A stretch of 52,617 bases of DNA from an uncultured Chitinophagaceae bacterium (GTDB taxonomy: Bacteria; Bacteroidota; Bacteroidia; Chitinophagales; Chitinophagaceae): positions 1 through 52,617 of the forward strand of contig CALKVC010000149.1 of NCBI GenBank assembly GCA_937996595.1. The letters run 5' to 3'. Both the position numbers and the translations under genes were made by a program. The notes under the pieces are model-generated. The model ran no database searches, was not told the origin of the DNA, and saw only the letters and a list, made by a program, of their open reading frames with translations. Positions 41,273 to 49,297 of this stretch are shown here, piece by piece (position 1 is the stretch's first letter; each line of letters begins with the position of its first letter).

Positions 41273-42400
41273 ATGAATGAGGAAAAAATTAACAAAAATC
41301 TTCCTGTTTTGAGGGTACTGATAGCCCCGCTGGATTGGGGCCTGGGACACGCTACACGCTGTATTCCAATTATTAATTATTTATACGGCCTGGGTGTTCA
41401 GGTGATACTGGCAGGAGAAGGGGAAACCACAGAAATTTTACGAAAAACGCAACCCGAATCAGTAATTTTACCATTGAAAGGGTACCGGGTGAGGTATAGC
41501 CGCAAAAAGAAACTCTTTTTCCTTCATATGCTGCTTCAGTTTCCAAAAATCATAGCAGCTGTTTACCACGAACGAAATTGGCTGAAAAAAGCAATAGCAG
41601 CGTATCATATTGATGCTGTCATTTCCGATAACCGGTTCGGGCTAAGCAACCCGCGTATCCCTACGGTATTTATTACGCATCAGCTGGCCATAAAAACCGG
41701 GTTCAAATGGTTAGATGCACTGGCCGCTAAAATTAATTACCGTTTCATTGAAAAATTCAATGAGTGCTGGGTACCCGACATGGAAGGGAAAGCCAACCTT
41801 GCGGGTGTACTGTCGCATCCTGTACAACGGCCACGCATACCCGTAAAATACCTGGGCGTTTTATCGCGGTTTAAAACAATGCCCGCGCAAAAGATGTACG
41901 AACTGCTAATCCTTCTGTCTGGCCCCGAACCCCAACGCAGCATTTTTGAAAACATATTACTCAGGCAGGTAAATGACATAAAGGGTAAGATAGCGGTAGT
42001 AAGAGGATTACCGCTGGAAACCGGGATTTTAACTAACGGTAACGCACAGCTTACCATATTCAACCACCTGCCGGCCGGGGAACTGAATATGCTTATCATG
42101 CAATCGAAGCATATTGTAGCCAGGTGCGGCTATTCTACCGTTATGGACCTGGCAACCTTAATGCAAAAAGCAGTGCTGGTGCCAACGCCGGGGCAGACCG
42201 AACAGGAATACCTTGCAGCACACCTGCAGGAAAACCGTTTTTTTGTAACCCGTAAGCAGGAAAATTTTTCATTGGCAGAAGCGGTTTCAGCTTTACAGGA
42301 TACAACAGCTGACCAAACTGGCATTAACCCCCGTTTACAGGAAGATATTATAAAAAACTGGGTTGCCGGGCTTATGAAACGAAGCGTTATGCAGCGATGA
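41273..42400 (+). CDS. GT28/MurG-like glycosyltransferase
   Basis: 375 residues with a two-domain GT-B fold. The N-terminal motif APLDWGLGHATRCIPIINYL is the glycine-rich G-x-G-H-x-x-R loop of MurG-like enzymes, followed by ISDNRFG. The C-terminal half has LTIFNHLPAGELNMLIMQSK, HIVARCGYSTVMDLATLMQK (nucleotide-sugar site, S-T-x-x-D) and a P-G-Q-T-E-Q-E-Y-L-A motif. It would transfer a sugar from a nucleotide donor; acceptor unknown. It is not MurG itself, whose motifs differ. Its 3' end overlaps the convergent GT2 gene by 14 bp. Confidence 0.85.
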   Translation: MNEEKINKNLPVLRVLIAPLDWGLGHATRCIPIINYLYGLGVQVILAGEGETTEILRKTQPESVILPLKGYRVRYSRKKKLFFLHMLLQFPKIIAAVYHERNWLKKAIAAYHIDAVISDNRFGLSNPRIPTVFITHQLAIKTGFKWLDALAAKINYRFIEKFNECWVPDMEGKANLAGVLSHPVQRPRIPVKYLGVLSRFKTMPAQKMYELLILLSGPEPQRSIFENILLRQVNDIKGKIAVVRGLPLETGILTNGNAQLTIFNHLPAGELNMLIMQSKHIVARCGYSTVMDLATLMQKAVLVPTPGQTEQEYLAAHLQENRFFVTRKQENFSLAEAVSALQDTTADQTGINPRLQEDIIKNWVAGLMKRSVMQR

Positions 42401-43613
42401 AAACACCCTGTTTGTTTTTATTGCTGCTGCCAACAATACTCCTGCTTTTCTTTGCATGAAATAAGAACCCGCATTTCCCCTGTAATTGTTCCGTTAAATC
42501 AATGATGGTTTTATAACTGATGTCTCCTTCACAGAATAATAACTGTGAAATGCCGTGTTCGCTAACTGCTGAAACCAAGTTGCCGGGGTGTGCAAGGCAT
42601 GTTTCCATATCATTTTCATCTGTGGCAATCCTTCCTTTTATGATGATGCCGCCCGGTGCTTTCCGCAACAGGTGGATGATGCTGTCAAAATCCTGCTGGG
42701 ATGCCATGATTGCGGTTTCTGCCGGCGCGGAATGTACTGCCTTGCGCATAAAGGCCTTTTTACAAAACAATCCGGCAGAAGCAACATACCTGCTCATTGC
42801 AATAGCAGCTTTCATAGAAACAAGCACCATTTTCTTATTGCTGTAGTGTTTTTGTACAAACAGATGCATGGCATTATAAAACATACGCACATAACCGGCC
42901 GAATTCTTTTGTGTACTCTCGCCTTTAAAATGGATGATGGCCGTATCTGAAAAATAATAGTTTTTAAACCCCATAATCTGTATGCGGTAACTAAGGTCTA
43001 TATCTTCCCCATACATGAAAAAATCTTCGTCAAACCCTTTTACTTTTTCAAGTGCTTTCCGGCTTAGCATCAAAAATGCACCAGCCAGCACATCCACTTC
43101 ATTATTGCGGTTTTCCGGCAGGTGGCCTGCATAATAACCGGCAAATAATTTTGAATGGGGAAATAATGCCGTGAATCCCGTCATCTTGAAAAACGATGTA
43201 AGCGGCGAAGGGAATGAACGTTTGCTTTCCCTGAGGAATTTTCCGCTTCCATCAATCATCTTTACACCCAATGCGCCGCAATCCGGTGTAACCCTGAAAA
43301 AAGAAAGGCATTTCTGAAAACAGTCTTCAGGCACAATGGTATCAGGGTTAATAAATAATATATATTTACCTGTTGCCTTTCCGAGTGCACTGTTATTTGC
43401 TTTTGCAAAACCCGTATTGTCATTTTGCCAGGTAAAAGCAACTTCAGGAAACCTGCCCTCAAAATAAGCCCTGCTTCCGTCAGATGAATTATTGTCTACC
43501 ACGAATATCTCTGCCTGTAAACCCGAACAGGCCTTTACAACACTATCCAGGCATTGCTCCAGGAAATACTTCACATTAAAGTTCACTATAACAACTGATA
43601 AGTCCAACAACAA
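42387..43613 (-). CDS. GT2-family glycosyltransferase with extra C-terminal domain
   Basis: About 405-408 residues. Residues 1-300 are a rhamnosyltransferase-like GT2: SVVIVNFNVKYFLEQCLDSV, FVVDNNSSDGS, LFINPDTIVPED (D-x-D-like metal site), FDEDFFMYGEDIDLSYRIQ. The last ~100 residues look like the Rossmann-like CoA-binding domain found in WbaP/CapD-type proteins and fused to some Bacteroidetes GT2 enzymes (GRIATDENDMETC, QLLFCEGDISYKTI, SIVGSSNKN). No ATG exists in frame before the conserved start; three consecutive TTG codons (43613, 43610, 43607) are the candidates. It probably acts in surface-polysaccharide synthesis. Confidence 0.82.
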   Translation of the reverse strand: MLLDLSVVIVNFNVKYFLEQCLDSVVKACSGLQAEIFVVDNNSSDGSRAYFEGRFPEVAFTWQNDNTGFAKANNSALGKATGKYILFINPDTIVPEDCFQKCLSFFRVTPDCGALGVKMIDGSGKFLRESKRSFPSPLTSFFKMTGFTALFPHSKLFAGYYAGHLPENRNNEVDVLAGAFLMLSRKALEKVKGFDEDFFMYGEDIDLSYRIQIMGFKNYYFSDTAIIHFKGESTQKNSAGYVRMFYNAMHLFVQKHYSNKKMVLVSMKAAIAMSRYVASAGLFCKKAFMRKAVHSAPAETAIMASQQDFDSIIHLLRKAPGGIIIKGRIATDENDMETCLAHPGNLVSAVSEHGISQLLFCEGDISYKTIIDLTEQLQGKCGFLFHAKKSRSIVGSSNKNKQGVFIAA

Positions 43614-43690
43614 GTATTTGATTACGAAATACGGGTTTTCAATGCATACATCAAAATAAGACTTCCCGGAATATTAAACAGATTCACCAA

Positions 43691-43767
43691 TCCTGTATCC
43701 TGTATCTTGTATCCTGCATCTTGTATCTTGTATCCCCTATCTCATATCCTTCATCTTATTATCTTTG
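43691..43767. repeat. Heptad repeat tract (TCTTGTA type) running into a promoter box
   Basis: Eleven units in 7-bp phase: TCCTGTA, TCCTGTA, TCTTGTA, TCCTGCA, TCTTGTA, TCTTGTA, TCCCCTA, TCTCATA, TCCTTCA, TCTTATT, ATCTTTG. The last bases form the -7 box of the next gene. Confidence 0.8.
43760..43767 (+). promoter_or_regulatory. -7 promoter box (TATCTTTG) of the inositol-phosphatase gene
   Basis: Exact TAnnTTTG ending 4 bp before ATG 43772, so the mRNA is probably leaderless. It is the end of the heptad tract. Confidence 0.6.
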
Positions 43768-43771
43768 CAGT

Positions 43772-44548
43772 ATGTTAAAAACCACCCTGATAAAAGCGGC
43801 GGAAGCCGGCGCAAAGCAGATTAAGCATTACTTCAACGGAGCTTTCAGCATCTCTCACAAGGAAGGCATGAACAACCTGGTTACAGAAGCAGACCATGCA
43901 GCAGAAAAAGCAATCATAGATGTGATCAGGCAGGAATATCCTGACCATTTCATCTTAAGCGAAGAAACCGGTGAATTAAAAACAGAAAGCGAATTCAAAT
44001 GGATTATTGATCCTATAGATGGAACAGTGAACTTCTCCAATGGTATTCCGCTTTGCTGTGTAAGCATTGCACTGGAAAAAAACGGGGAGATGTTACTCGG
44101 CTGTGTGTATAATCCATTGATGGATGAATTCTATTTTGCACAAAAAGGGATGGGTGCTTTCCTCAACGACAAAAAAATAACGGTTAGCAATAAGACCGAA
44201 GTGATAAAAAGTTGCCTGGTTACCGGTTTCCCATACACGTACCTGGATGCTCCCAACGGGCCCTTGCAGGTTTTTGAAAAACTGGTGAGAAGGGGTGTTC
44301 CGGTAAGAAGGCTTGGAAGCGCTGCCATTGACCTGTGCTGGGTTGCAGCCGGCAGGTTTGATGGTTTTTATGAACATAATTTACAGGCATGGGACAGTGC
44401 CGCGGGTTTCTTAATGGTTGAAGAAGCGGGAGGAAAAGTAACTGATTTTAAAGGAAACCCTTATTCCCCTTATCAGCCACACCTGCTGGCAACTAATGGA
44501 AACATACATGATGAATTAAGGTCAATCATCAATGGAGCCGCTTTTTAG
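43772..44548 (+). CDS. Inositol-monophosphatase family phosphatase (SuhB-like)
   Basis: 258 residues from ATG 43772. A 17-codon upstream extension would consist wholly of heptad repeat and promoter, so it is rejected. Family motifs: NLVTEADHAAE, ILSEETGE (first metal Glu), WIIDPIDGTVNFSNGIP (D-P-I-D-G-T metal/Li+ site), and the C-terminal WDSAAGFLMVEEAGGKVTDF. It removes phosphate from inositol-1-phosphate or a related sugar phosphate in the cytoplasm. It is first in an apparent operon with a lipoprotein gene (19 bp downstream) and thiL. Confidence 0.92.
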   Translation: MLKTTLIKAAEAGAKQIKHYFNGAFSISHKEGMNNLVTEADHAAEKAIIDVIRQEYPDHFILSEETGELKTESEFKWIIDPIDGTVNFSNGIPLCCVSIALEKNGEMLLGCVYNPLMDEFYFAQKGMGAFLNDKKITVSNKTEVIKSCLVTGFPYTYLDAPNGPLQVFEKLVRRGVPVRRLGSAAIDLCWVAAGRFDGFYEHNLQAWDSAAGFLMVEEAGGKVTDFKGNPYSPYQPHLLATNGNIHDELRSIINGAAF

Positions 44549-44566
44549 TGATTACAACAAACAATA

Positions 44567-44980
44567 GTGAAAAAGATAAAATACCTGTTAACCGTAATCG
44601 TTAGTTGCATCGTTTTTACAGCATGCAATTATGTTACGTATACACCCAGGAGTAAGAAAGACAAACTGAAGGAGCAGCCTTCCCTGCTGATATTTGACAG
44701 GATCGTAGATTTCAGGATTGAACAAATGGGATGGCCTGTATCAAAAACAGATTTCATGAGCAAGGGACTGAAATATTATGAAGTATTAAACGACTTCCCG
44801 TACCAGGAAACCAGTTTCAATGTTATTGACAGTAATAATATGGTATTCACCTTTTACCGTCATAAGAAGGATATTGAAAACTATAATAAATCGAAAAAAG
44901 TTGACCTCAATAGCTACGGAGGCTCTGTGAAATTTTTTAAGGAAAACGGAAAATTTATGTGGAAATTAAAAATGAGATAA
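44567..44980 (+). CDS. Hypothetical lipoprotein
   Basis: 137 residues starting with GTG at 44567 (no better ATG). Lipoprotein signal peptide MKKIKYLLTVIVSCIVFTAC with Cys20. The mature part is basic and beta-rich (LLIFDRIVDFRIEQMGWPVS, YQETSFNVIDSNNMVFTFYR) with no known motif. It lies between the inositol-phosphatase and thiL genes; its stop TAA overlaps the thiL ATG by one base (TAATG), so it is translated in the same operon. Function unknown. Confidence 0.75.
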   Translation: MKKIKYLLTVIVSCIVFTACNYVTYTPRSKKDKLKEQPSLLIFDRIVDFRIEQMGWPVSKTDFMSKGLKYYEVLNDFPYQETSFNVIDSNNMVFTFYRHKKDIENYNKSKKVDLNSYGGSVKFFKENGKFMWKLKMR

Positions 44981-46011
44981 TGCCTGATACAACCAGAACT
45001 GAAATATCTACCCTTGGCGAATTTGGCCTGATAGACCACCTGACCAGGAACCAGGAAATCAAAAACGCATCAACTGTTTTAGGTGTTGGTGATGATGGCG
45101 CCGTGATAGACCATTTTGGCCGGCAAACCGTCATTTCCACCGACCTGCTGGTTGAAGGGATACATTTTGACCTTTCTTACACCCCATTGAAACACCTGGG
45201 CTACAAATCGGTAGTGATAAACCTGAGCGACATTTATGCCATGAATGCCACGCCAACCCAGATTGTCATCAGCATCGCTTTCAGCAACCGCTTCAGCCTG
45301 GAAGCACTGGATGAGTTTTATGAAGGTGTTTATGCCGCCTGCGACAAATATGGCGTTGACCTGGTTGGAGGCGATACCAGCACCTCACAAAAAGGTTTTG
45401 TCATCAGTATTACAGCAATTGGCGAAGTAGCTCCGGATAATTATGTAAAAAGAAGCGGTGCAAAAGCAAATGACCTTATCTGCGTAAGCGGTGAATTGGG
45501 CGGCGCCTTCCTTGGCCTGACCCTGCTGGAGCGGGAAAAAAAGATTTTCCGGGAAACCGGTGCCCAGCCCGACCTGGAAGGGCAGGCCTATATCGTTGGG
45601 CGCTTACTGAAACCGGAGGCAAGAAAAGACATGGTTGACTATTTTGCTGAAGCAGGTATTGTACCAACCAGCATGATTGATATCAGCGATGGCCTGAGCA
45701 GTGAACTGATGCATATCTGCAAACAAAGCGAAACCGGTTGTATTATTTATGAAGACAAGCTTCCGTTTAATGACGAGATGAAAGAATTTGCCTACAAACT
45801 GAAAATTGACCCTACGGCCTGTGCTCTCAGTGGCGGGGAAGAATATGAACTGTTGTTCACCGTTTCACAGGCAGATTATGAAAAGATAAAAGCAAATCCC
45901 GGCATAAGCATCATTGGTTATATGACAGCACCTGCAGAAGGAAAAAAACTTATTACAAGAGCCGGCAATAAACATGAATTGGTTGCCCAGGGATGGAATC
46001 ACCTGGCCTGA
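44980..46011 (+). CDS. thiL: Thiamine-monophosphate kinase
   Basis: 343 residues from ATG 44980, which overlaps the previous stop as TAATG; a start seven codons earlier would sit inside the upstream gene. ThiL phosphorylates thiamine monophosphate to the diphosphate. Motifs: GEFGLIDHL, GVGDDGAVID (Mg/ATP), STDLLVEGIHFDL (substrate), NLSDIYAMNATP, VDLVGGDTSTS, SVSGELGGAF-like VSGELGGAFLGL, and ISDGLSSELMHIC. Length fits the AIRS-superfamily ThiL. The operon with an inositol phosphatase has no obvious pathway logic. Confidence 0.95.
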   Translation: MPDTTRTEISTLGEFGLIDHLTRNQEIKNASTVLGVGDDGAVIDHFGRQTVISTDLLVEGIHFDLSYTPLKHLGYKSVVINLSDIYAMNATPTQIVISIAFSNRFSLEALDEFYEGVYAACDKYGVDLVGGDTSTSQKGFVISITAIGEVAPDNYVKRSGAKANDLICVSGELGGAFLGLTLLEREKKIFRETGAQPDLEGQAYIVGRLLKPEARKDMVDYFAEAGIVPTSMIDISDGLSSELMHICKQSETGCIIYEDKLPFNDEMKEFAYKLKIDPTACALSGGEEYELLFTVSQADYEKIKANPGISIIGYMTAPAEGKKLITRAGNKHELVAQGWNHLA

Positions 46012-46194
46012 TTAACCAATTGTTTTCCGCTTTCCAAATAATATATCCCAAATACACAAACTGCCTGAGTAACACATTTTTTATATACAGCCGTATTGAT
46101 TCACCGGTTTGTTCAGGTGAAATAAACCGTAAATAACTGCTATTTTCTTCCTGATTCCTGCTTTTAATAACATGGAAATGCTTCTAATGCCAGG

Positions 46195-46202
46195 TATGTT
46201 TG
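46195..46202 (+). promoter_or_regulatory. -7 promoter box (TATGTTTG) of the XRE regulator gene
   Basis: Exact TAnnTTTG, 19 bp before ATG 46222. Confidence 0.5.
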
Positions 46203-46221
46203 CATCATAATCTATAACACT

Positions 46222-46698
46222 ATGATCAGAAGAAAAACAGCCGCACAGGCATACAAATTCAAGGTTGGTTCCAACATCAGGAAATGGAGAAATATTAAGG
46301 AGATCAAACAAAAAGACCTGGCTAATGCGCTTAAGCTTTCTGAAGCATCTGTAAGCAACATAGAAAATGATATAAGCAATATCACCCTGGCGCAACTGGA
46401 AGAAATTTCAGTTGCCCTCAATGTGTCTATCGAACAATTGTTATCAGATCCGCAGGAAAAAATCAGGAACGTGTATACTGACAGTTCTTTGCCCGGAAGT
46501 ATGAGCCCCTTGCGCCATGTTGAAAACGAACTGGTGAAAGCCCTGATTGCCAGCATGGAGAAAAAAGACCTCCAACTGCAGGAACTCATGCTTCAGTTTA
46601 CCCAAACATTAAAAACGCTGATGCAGGGAAACAACCAATACTCGCTTCAACCGGGCAAGCAGCCACATTTGCTGAATGACAGGGGACCCGGATGGTAA
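46222..46698 (+). CDS. XRE-family helix-turn-helix regulator
   Basis: 158 residues. Residues about 18-75 are a Cro/CI-type helix-turn-helix (IRKWRNIKEIKQKDLANALK, LSEASVSNIENDISNITLAQ, LEEISVALNVSIEQLL). The C-terminal half is a predicted coiled coil (VENELVKALIASMEKKDLQL, QELMLQFTQTLKTLM) that probably dimerises it. Proteins of this layout are common single regulators in Bacteroidetes with unknown targets. It stands between thiL and the S41 peptidase on the same strand with gaps above 100 bp, so it is likely transcribed alone from the box at 46195. Confidence 0.88.
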   Translation: MIRRKTAAQAYKFKVGSNIRKWRNIKEIKQKDLANALKLSEASVSNIENDISNITLAQLEEISVALNVSIEQLLSDPQEKIRNVYTDSSLPGSMSPLRHVENELVKALIASMEKKDLQLQELMLQFTQTLKTLMQGNNQYSLQPGKQPHLLNDRGPGW

Positions 46699-46821
46699 AA
46701 ACAGTCAACTGATTGCCGGCCACCTCGTCGTATTTCTACAAGCTGTGCCCAAAGCGTATAGTTTTTATTATCATTAACGTAATAATAATTAATTTCAACA
46801 GATTATTCTTTAGTTGATGAT

Positions 46822-48297
46822 ATGAAGCGCATTCCGGTTTTCCTGTTCCTTTCCGTTATTGTTTGCCTGTATTCCTGCGCTGTGAATAAGCATTATTCCC
46901 CATTGCAAAAGTATCCACGTAAGGCCTTACAGGAAGATTACCTGCTGCTTAAACATATCCTGGAAGCCAAACATCCTTCGCTTTACTGGTATACGCCTAA
47001 AGACAGTATGGACTGGTATTTTTCAAAGTATTACCAGGCAATCGGCGACAGCATGAATGAGCTTCAGTTTGTGTGGCAGGTACTGAGCCCGATGGTAGAC
47101 AAGATACATTGCGGCCATACGAGTGTGGGAATGAGCCGGGCATATGTAAAATGGAGTGAAGGCAAACGGTTTCCATCATTTCCCCTTTTTTTTAAAGTCT
47201 GGAACGACAGCATGGCTGTAACGGGCAACCTTAACCGCAAAGACAGCCTGTTTAAAAGAGGTACCCTGGTAACATCCATCAATGGCGTACCTAATAAAAA
47301 GATAATTGAAAAAATGTTTGATCACCTGCCCGAAGACGGGTATGCCAACAACATCAATTATATCAGGATCAGTTCCAATTTCCCCTATTTCCACCGGAAT
47401 ATATTTGGCATCAGCAAAAAATACAACATAACTTATATAGACAGTACCGGGCAGGAAAAATCCGATACATTATCGTTGTATACGGTACCGGCAGATTCGG
47501 TAAAGAAAGACAGTATAGCACGGATTGAAAAGAAGAAAGCCCCAAAACAAAAATATTCATTGCGCCGACACCGCTCGCTTGACATAGACAGCAGTGGAAA
47601 ATATGCCGTTATGACCCTCAATACGTTCAATGCCGGGCGATTAAACGGGTTTTTCAGAAGGTCGTTCCGAACACTCAGGAAAAAACAAATAACCAACCTG
47701 GTGATAGATATCAGGAGCAACGGAGGCGGAAAAGTGGCATTATCAACCAAACTCACAAGATATATTTCGAAAAAACCTTTCAGGGTGGCAGATTCATTAT
47801 TTGCAAACACTGGAACAGTAGCCCCTTATACCAGGTATATAAAAGGTAAATGGCTAAACAACCTCGAATTGTTTTTTATTTCCCGGAAAATGCCTGATGG
47901 AAAATTTCATATCAGGCATATGGAAAAAAAACGCTACCAGCCTAAAAAACACAACGGATTTAAAGGAGACGTGTATGTGCTTACTAATGGGCCTACTTTT
48001 TCTGCATCATCCTTGTTCTGCAATACGGTAAAAGGGCAACCCGGCATAACATTGGTTGGCGAAGAAACCGGCGGCGGATGGTATGGAAACAATGGCATCC
48101 TGATTCCTGATATCATACTACCTAATACCAAAACCAGGGTAAGGCTTCCTCTGTTCAGAATCGTACAATACAACCATATTGCCGAAAAGGGTACCGGTGT
48201 AATTCCGGATATTTATATACCAACCAGTTATGATGCGTTAATGAAAGGATATGATAAGAAGATGCAGGTGGTGCGGGAAATGATTTTGAAGAAATGA
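46822..48297 (+). CDS. S41-family (C-terminal processing) peptidase, lipoprotein
   Basis: 491 residues with lipoprotein signal peptide (VIVCLYSC, Cys19). N-terminal Bacteroidetes-type tail-specific protease cap (LLLKHILEAKHPSLYWYTPK, VDKIHCGHTSVGM), a PDZ-like part around 115-170 (GTLVTSINGVPNKKIIEKMF) and the S41 catalytic core: NLVIDIRSNGGG, then VYVLTNGPTFSASSLFCNTV with the nucleophilic Ser, and LVGEETGGGWYGNNG. It cleaves proteins or peptides outside the cytoplasmic membrane. A basic, Lys/Arg-rich insertion (about 225-255) is unusual. Targets unknown. Confidence 0.88.
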   Translation: MKRIPVFLFLSVIVCLYSCAVNKHYSPLQKYPRKALQEDYLLLKHILEAKHPSLYWYTPKDSMDWYFSKYYQAIGDSMNELQFVWQVLSPMVDKIHCGHTSVGMSRAYVKWSEGKRFPSFPLFFKVWNDSMAVTGNLNRKDSLFKRGTLVTSINGVPNKKIIEKMFDHLPEDGYANNINYIRISSNFPYFHRNIFGISKKYNITYIDSTGQEKSDTLSLYTVPADSVKKDSIARIEKKKAPKQKYSLRRHRSLDIDSSGKYAVMTLNTFNAGRLNGFFRRSFRTLRKKQITNLVIDIRSNGGGKVALSTKLTRYISKKPFRVADSLFANTGTVAPYTRYIKGKWLNNLELFFISRKMPDGKFHIRHMEKKRYQPKKHNGFKGDVYVLTNGPTFSASSLFCNTVKGQPGITLVGEETGGGWYGNNGILIPDIILPNTKTRVRLPLFRIVQYNHIAEKGTGVIPDIYIPTSYDALMKGYDKKMQVVREMILKK

Positions 48298-48299
48298 AA

Positions 48300-48395
48300 T
48301 TTAGTTTATAGTTCAAAGTTACGTGTCTAACTTGCGAAACATTAATTCAAACCTCAAACCTCAAACCTCAAACCTCTAAACTATGAACTATTAAT
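48300..48395. repeat. Heptad repeat tracts between convergent genes
   Basis: Left part 48300-48320: TTTAGTT, TATAGTT, CAAAGTT. Right part 48347-48395: four exact TCAAACC units followed by TCTAAAC, TATGAAC, TATTAAT. The omega-amidase stop codon and its last codons lie in the right part. Confidence 0.8.
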
Positions 48396-49181
48396 CACAA
48401 ACTCATCCCCATCCTTTAAAAAAGGCAGTTTAGTCCTTACTTCTTCCAGCCAGTCTTTTTGCAGTGTTATAGTAAATACATCTTCCTCATCCGCCATATG
48501 GTACAGCACTTCTCCCAAAGGATCTATCACCAGGCTGTTTCCGCTGTGGTAAATATCGTTGCCGTCTTTTCCCACGCGGTTTACACCAATAACATAACAC
48601 TGGTTTTCTATGGCCCGGGCGCATAATAGAGTTTTCCATGCATGGATGCGCTTTTCGGGCCAGTTGGCTACATAAATCAATACGTCATATTCCGGTGTGG
48701 CGTTGTTTTTATCTGCTGTTTGCCTCGCCCAAACCGGGAAGCGGAGGTCGTAGCAAACCTGCAGGTTTATTTTCCAGCCCTTAACAGATGCTATCAGCCT
48801 TTTTGATCCGGCTTTATAATGTTTGTCTTCTTCAGCAAAGGCAAACAGGTGCCGCTTATCATAATAACCGCACTCACCGTTGGGCATCATCCATATAAGC
48901 CTGTTATAATAATTACCTGCTTCTTTTATGATGAGGCTACCGGTAATGATTACACGATTTGATGCACTCAGCCTTTTCATCCATTCCACGGTTGACCCTT
49001 CCATGGTTTCTGCAAACTGTTCGGGTTTCATGCTAAACCCGGTACTGAACATTTCAGGCAGCACCACGATTTCGGTCTTCTGGTACAGGCCGTTTATTTT
49101 CTCTTCCAGCATCTGCAGGTTTGCGGCTTTGTTCTCCCAGTAAAGATTGGTTTGAATGGTACTGATTGTTAATGCAGGCAT
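48381..49181 (-). CDS. Nitrilase-superfamily omega-amidase (YafV-like)
   Basis: 266 residues from ATG 49181. A longer frame starts at 49205 inside the promoter box at 49203-49210, so the shorter start is chosen. Carbon-nitrogen hydrolase with the Glu-Lys-Cys triad visible: Glu in VVLPEMFSTGFS, Lys in YYDKRHLFAFAEE, Cys in LQVCYDLRFPVWAR. These segments, especially MFSTGF and HLFAFAEED, fit YafV/omega-amidases, which hydrolyse 2-oxoglutaramate or 2-oxosuccinamate as metabolite repair. The last residues are encoded by heptad repeat DNA. Confidence 0.9.
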   Translation of the reverse strand: MPALTISTIQTNLYWENKAANLQMLEEKINGLYQKTEIVVLPEMFSTGFSMKPEQFAETMEGSTVEWMKRLSASNRVIITGSLIIKEAGNYYNRLIWMMPNGECGYYDKRHLFAFAEEDKHYKAGSKRLIASVKGWKINLQVCYDLRFPVWARQTADKNNATPEYDVLIYVANWPEKRIHAWKTLLCARAIENQCYVIGVNRVGKDGNDIYHSGNSLVIDPLGEVLYHMADEEDVFTITLQKDWLEEVRTKLPFLKDGDEFVINSS

Positions 49182-49202
49182 GCAATCGGTTTTGTTGCTG
49201 TA

Positions 49203-49210
49203 CAAATTTA
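49203..49210 (-). promoter_or_regulatory. -7 promoter box (TAAATTTG) of the omega-amidase gene
   Basis: Exact TAnnTTTG on the minus strand, 21 bp before ATG 49181. Confidence 0.55.
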
Positions 49211-49245
49211 CAGTTTTTTATCCTTGGCCATTCCCCGTTTGTATG

Positions 49246-49278
49246 CAAAAAAAAAGCGCCATCGGTTTTGATGGCGCT
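49246..49278 (-). terminator. Intrinsic terminator of korB
   Basis: Minus strand AGCGCCATC / GATGGCGCT perfect 9-bp stem, 6-nt loop, then nine T. It lies 20 bp after the korB stop. Confidence 0.93.
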
Positions 49279-49297
49279 CCAAGATTATGTATGAGAT

